DNA from: Gymnorhina tibicen
Taxonomy: Eukaryota; Chordata; Aves; Passeriformes; Artamidae
DNA: 64,000 bases
Assembly (NCBI GenBank): GCA_013399875.1
Contig: VXAZ01018004.1
Coordinates: forward strand, 376,072-440,071
Direction: 5' to 3'
The translations under genes were made by a program, and so were the position numbers. This document shows, piece by piece, positions 60,720 to 64,000 of the stretch (positions are counted from its first letter, which is position 1; each line of letters begins with the position of its first letter). The notes under the pieces are model-generated. The model was not told the DNA's origin and ran no database searches. It saw only the letters and a list, made by a program, of their open reading frames with translations.

Positions 60720-63545
60720 GAAGGATAACTGACCTATACAAAATACAATTGTTTTAGTTTTGTGAGTGTTTTAGTGTTTTGGTTTTTTCCATTTTCTGTT
60801 TTAAAGAAATGGATTTTGTGTTAACTTGAAGGAACTTTTTTCAAGGGAAGAGCATTTATCCAGCATAATAGCCTGGAATCTGTTCTTAAACACAAACTGG
60901 TTCCACTTGGCACTGGACACTAGGTTTCCCAGCTGTCGTCCTAAGGATAATTGGGCAATTAGCCTTTGTCTCTTACACTAATTACCAGCTCATCCTACCT
61001 GGCTGAATCTCAAAGAAACCCAGACAACTACAAGCAGAGAAAACAGGAAAATACAGACTTTCATGAACATCAGATACACACATACCATTTACCAAGCTAC
61101 CCTCTCTCAACCCATTTGTAGTGAAGGCACAGGGCAGAGCACTTGACCGGAGGGGTTTACTGGGCAGTCAACAGTGACTACGTAATTGGATGTGACTTTC
61201 TGCCATATGAAAATACTAGTAGCTCCTGATCCTGCTCCAAGTCTGGGCAGGAGAAGGGTCTGGTGGCAATGCTTGTGAGTGTGTGTTTAGTGGCAGTGAT
61301 TTAAGAGTATTAGAATAGGAATCTGGTAATGGAAAATAAAATAGAGACGTGGAAAAAGCAGAGTACATTATATTTCTCCATGGATATATATGTGCATCAT
61401 TCCCAGTGAAGCTAAGAAAAGCTGCTATTATGGCTGAGGGGATGAAAAAAATTGGAAAAGGAAGACCTTTTTTTCTCCTTGACTTCCTGTACTCAGCCAC
61501 TGAAGACACAATTTGGGAATCCTTATAAGCTGGTGAGAACAAAAAAAATCTGTCAGAAGAGCAGGTCCTTTGTAAAGATTTCAGACTTTTTCCCTTTTAA
61601 TTCTTCATTCCCAGAAAATGTTGACTCTGTAAAAGTAGTTTACTTAGTGTCACTTGCTTTTAAAATAAAGCGCCTGTAGCTCAACAACATAGATAGTCTC
61701 TGGAATATCACTATAAAACTTAGTTAATATTACAGAGATGTGCATGGGGACGTTGTTCACAGCAGGTACAAAGAAATATTAATAAATAGGTTGGCTAACC
61801 TTTGTTTGTTCTTTAGAAGAATGGAGTTCCTTCACGCTTTTCTTCCCATGTTAACTATGTGGAGCTTTTATTGTATGTCTGCCTGCATTCCACAAATGCT
61901 ATGAAAAGTCAATTCAGCTTAAATTTTTCTAATCTTCCAGAACCAAGGGACTTTTTCTTTGTGCTTTTTTTTTTAAGGCTGCACTTTAGATCTCAAAATG
62001 TTCCACTACACAACAGTGGTTCAATAGCATCATAAACCCCTGCAGGGTAAGGTTTGTTGCATGCTTCAACAAGTAGGACAGAGGAGAGGAACTTGCATGA
62101 AGAGTACTGCAGAATTCATCAAGTGGCTACAGACAGAGTTCAGCAACCCTTGTGCTCCTTGAGGAATGCACTGCAGAAGCCAATGAGCTTTTCTATAAAT
62201 TTTATAGACTGCTGAGGTGAGAGTGGAGAGAAGGGGTCAGCTTTTCTAATGTTCTTCATGCTGTTTTGCCACTGAGATTGCATTCAATTACTTGGTTTGC
62301 TCATTGTAAGCCAGTGGGCTGAAACATGGGTGAGGTCACAGTTTGTAATAGTATATGGATCAATGCTTGCCATTTAGAAACTAGGCAAATTGGGTTAAAA
62401 GGCACTACAAAGTATGTGTCTTAGGAAAACAGATGGCATATTTGCTCTTTTTTCCTCTAATATCAGTAGAGTGGATGGGTTTTTTTGGTCGGTTTTTGGT
62501 TTTTTTGGAAGCAATGCAATAGAAATGGAGCTGAATAATAAACATAATACTTCTGTTTAGCATAAATACAATTAATGTACCTATGATATTGGATAATGGA
62601 GCTGTATAACTTAAATAAAAGAACTTCTTTCAGTTGACATAATAGACTGCATGCAAACTTCTTTGGGCTTTGTTTTGCTAGTTAGGTGTAGCCTTTAATT
62701 ATTCAGAGAGATGTTCAGATTTGAGTTGTCATTTTATACCCAAATAGAATTGCCATGTCTGTCAGTCCACTGGGATTAGTATATGTGGAGCTCATAGGTC
62801 TCTAGAAACAGAATGAGGTTTCATGTCAGTAGGCATATTTTTTAGGTGTGGATCCTCTGTATCCAAGAGCTTGGATGTTGTCGCTGAGTTTGCAACATTC
62901 CATAGCTCTTGGAATCACTGTTGGAGTTGAGTCCTCCAGACTGTGCTTGCAGTTTTATTATTATTGGTATGAATTCCAAAACAATGGACTATCTTTTGCA
63001 TGAGACAAACTGATTAAAACAAAATTAAACGAACACTGTACGCATTTCTTTGCCTGAGTTTTAATATAGTTTCTGGATACACTGATAAGAACTGAAATTA
63101 TGTTTTCTACACTAATTGGATTGTTTATCAGTCCCATGGCTTACTTTCTCAACTTTTAAGACTTTCTGGCTCAACTCACGTCTTTAACTTTCTTTATGAT
63201 TGTATCTACATTAATGTATATTTTCTTCTCTTCCCCTCCCACTGAACTGTATTGTTTACTTTCCTTTTTCATCCCCAAAATGTATCATATTGCCTTCCAT
63301 GACTAATATTATTCTTTCCTGCTCTGAATTCTTCTTTCTGTATATGGTAACTTCCATTATTTCCAACCCACTTATTGGAGACAAATGAGGGAAAAAGTAT
63401 TCTGTAGGGCCACCCTAAACAGAACAAACAGTAATTTTGCAACACTGGGGCCTAGATCACTATCAGAAATTCTGATTTTCTATTTATGTGGCAACATTAA
63501 AGCAAAACGAAAAACCCAACCCTCTTATATATTAATTTTATTATG
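60720..63545. other. AT-rich non-coding sequence
   Basis: No gene or repeat family is recognised. T/G-rich short stretches occur at 60750-60790 and 62477-62507. Confidence 0.5.
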
Positions 63546-63674
63546 AGAATAGGACAGGACAGGACAGGACAGGAGAGGACTAGAATAGAATAGAATAGAA
63601 CAGAACAGAACAGAACAGAATAGAATAGAATAGAATAGAATAGAATAGAACAGAATAGAATTAGAATAGAATAG
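63546..63674. repeat. Pentanucleotide array (AGGAC/AGAAC/AGAAT)n
   Basis: A run of about 25 five-base units that change along its length: AGGAC first, then AGAAT, AGAAC, and AGAAT again. It directly joins a CR1 3' terminus and may have grown from it. A 61-codon minus-strand frame (SILFY-type repeats) is its translation and not a gene. Confidence 0.95.
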
Positions 63675-63716
63675 CCTGAGTTGTAAAGGACCCAAGATCA
63701 TCCAGCCCAATTTCTA
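63675..63716 (-). mobile_element. CR1 3' end, very short
   Basis: 'CCTGAGTTGTAAAGGACCCA' and 'AGATCATCCAGCCCAATTTC' match the reverse complement of the last 40-50 bases of CR1, immediately inside its terminal tail. The rest of the element is missing. Confidence 0.75.
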
Positions 63717-64000
63717 GAAATAAATAGATACCTTTTATTTTTTATATTCAATTTTATATGAATATTAAAAGCCATATTTGCTATATTATTCTTGATGCCT
63801 TAGCCTTCCTGTTTTCCATGTTGAAAAGGGCTTCAGAATTTTCACAGTAGCTGTGATTCTGTATATTTCCCTTTTTAATCCTCTTTCATGTTTTGGTGTA
63901 TGTTCTTAAAAGATCACATACAACATTAAGGAAATGGTGTACTGTTCATTTATACCAGAGCAGTGTGATATTTTATATTTCTCTTTTCCTTTTTTAGTAA
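63717..64000. other. AT-rich non-coding sequence to window end
   Basis: Nothing recognised. Confidence 0.5.

Noticed and set aside
63525..63710. 61-codon minus-strand frame with repeated SILFY units
   Set aside because: It is a translation of the pentanucleotide array.

Overview
This window looks like nuclear DNA of a bird, probably a songbird. The grounds are the repeats. CR1 LINE pieces end in the ATTCTATG-type 3' tail typical of sauropsids. There are several solo or broken LTRs of avian endogenous-retrovirus types, and one degraded copy of an old amniote MIR/CORE-like SINE. The songbird assignment rests on remembered LTR architecture, so it is less certain than 'bird'. The DNA is AT-rich by eye, and the GC-richer patches are mostly transposon fragments.

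I find no protein-coding gene I can defend. The open reading frames are short (at most 220 codons), start and stop at random, and lie either in AT-rich sequence with no family resemblance or inside or antisense to repeats. I also see no tRNA, rRNA, snRNA, CRISPR array, operon or bacterial-style element. The window is best read as a gene desert or the inside of a very large intron. Nothing in the sequence tells those two apart.

Layout: 1-4.7 kb holds two related LTRs in the same orientation (1556-2142 and a clean solo LTR at 2917-3510 with 5-bp target duplications), then a CR1 3' end. 4.7-15.6 kb is AT-rich unique-looking sequence with a tetranucleotide microsatellite, a perfect hairpin and a G-rich tract. 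15.6-17.2 kb has an LTR fragment and two CR1 3' ends, all on the minus strand. 19.5-22.1 kb has a duplication around a single N and a nested pair, one LTR inserted inside another. 22.1-39.8 kb is mostly unassigned, with a CR1 piece (23.9 kb) and an ancient SINE (31.2 kb). 39.86-41.22 kb is a composite of an LTR with its primer-binding site, a second LTR in opposite orientation, and a CR1 reverse-transcriptase fragment. 46.4-49.6 kb has a CR1 tail, a GC-rich block, a CR1 reverse-transcriptase fragment and an LTR. 53.06-53.64 kb is a near-complete LTR. 56.9-57.5 kb has a perfect 109-bp tandem duplication and a T-rich tract with an assembly gap. 59.8-60.7 kb is a long LTR. The window closes with a pentanucleotide array fused to a CR1 tail.

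No genes act together here. The readable history is successive transposon insertion and decay, plus some recent small duplications. I did not find a new biological system. The most informative items are the composite at 39.86-41.22 kb, the nested LTR with intact target duplication, the 109-bp perfect duplication, and the unassigned GC-rich block at 47.4-48.0 kb.
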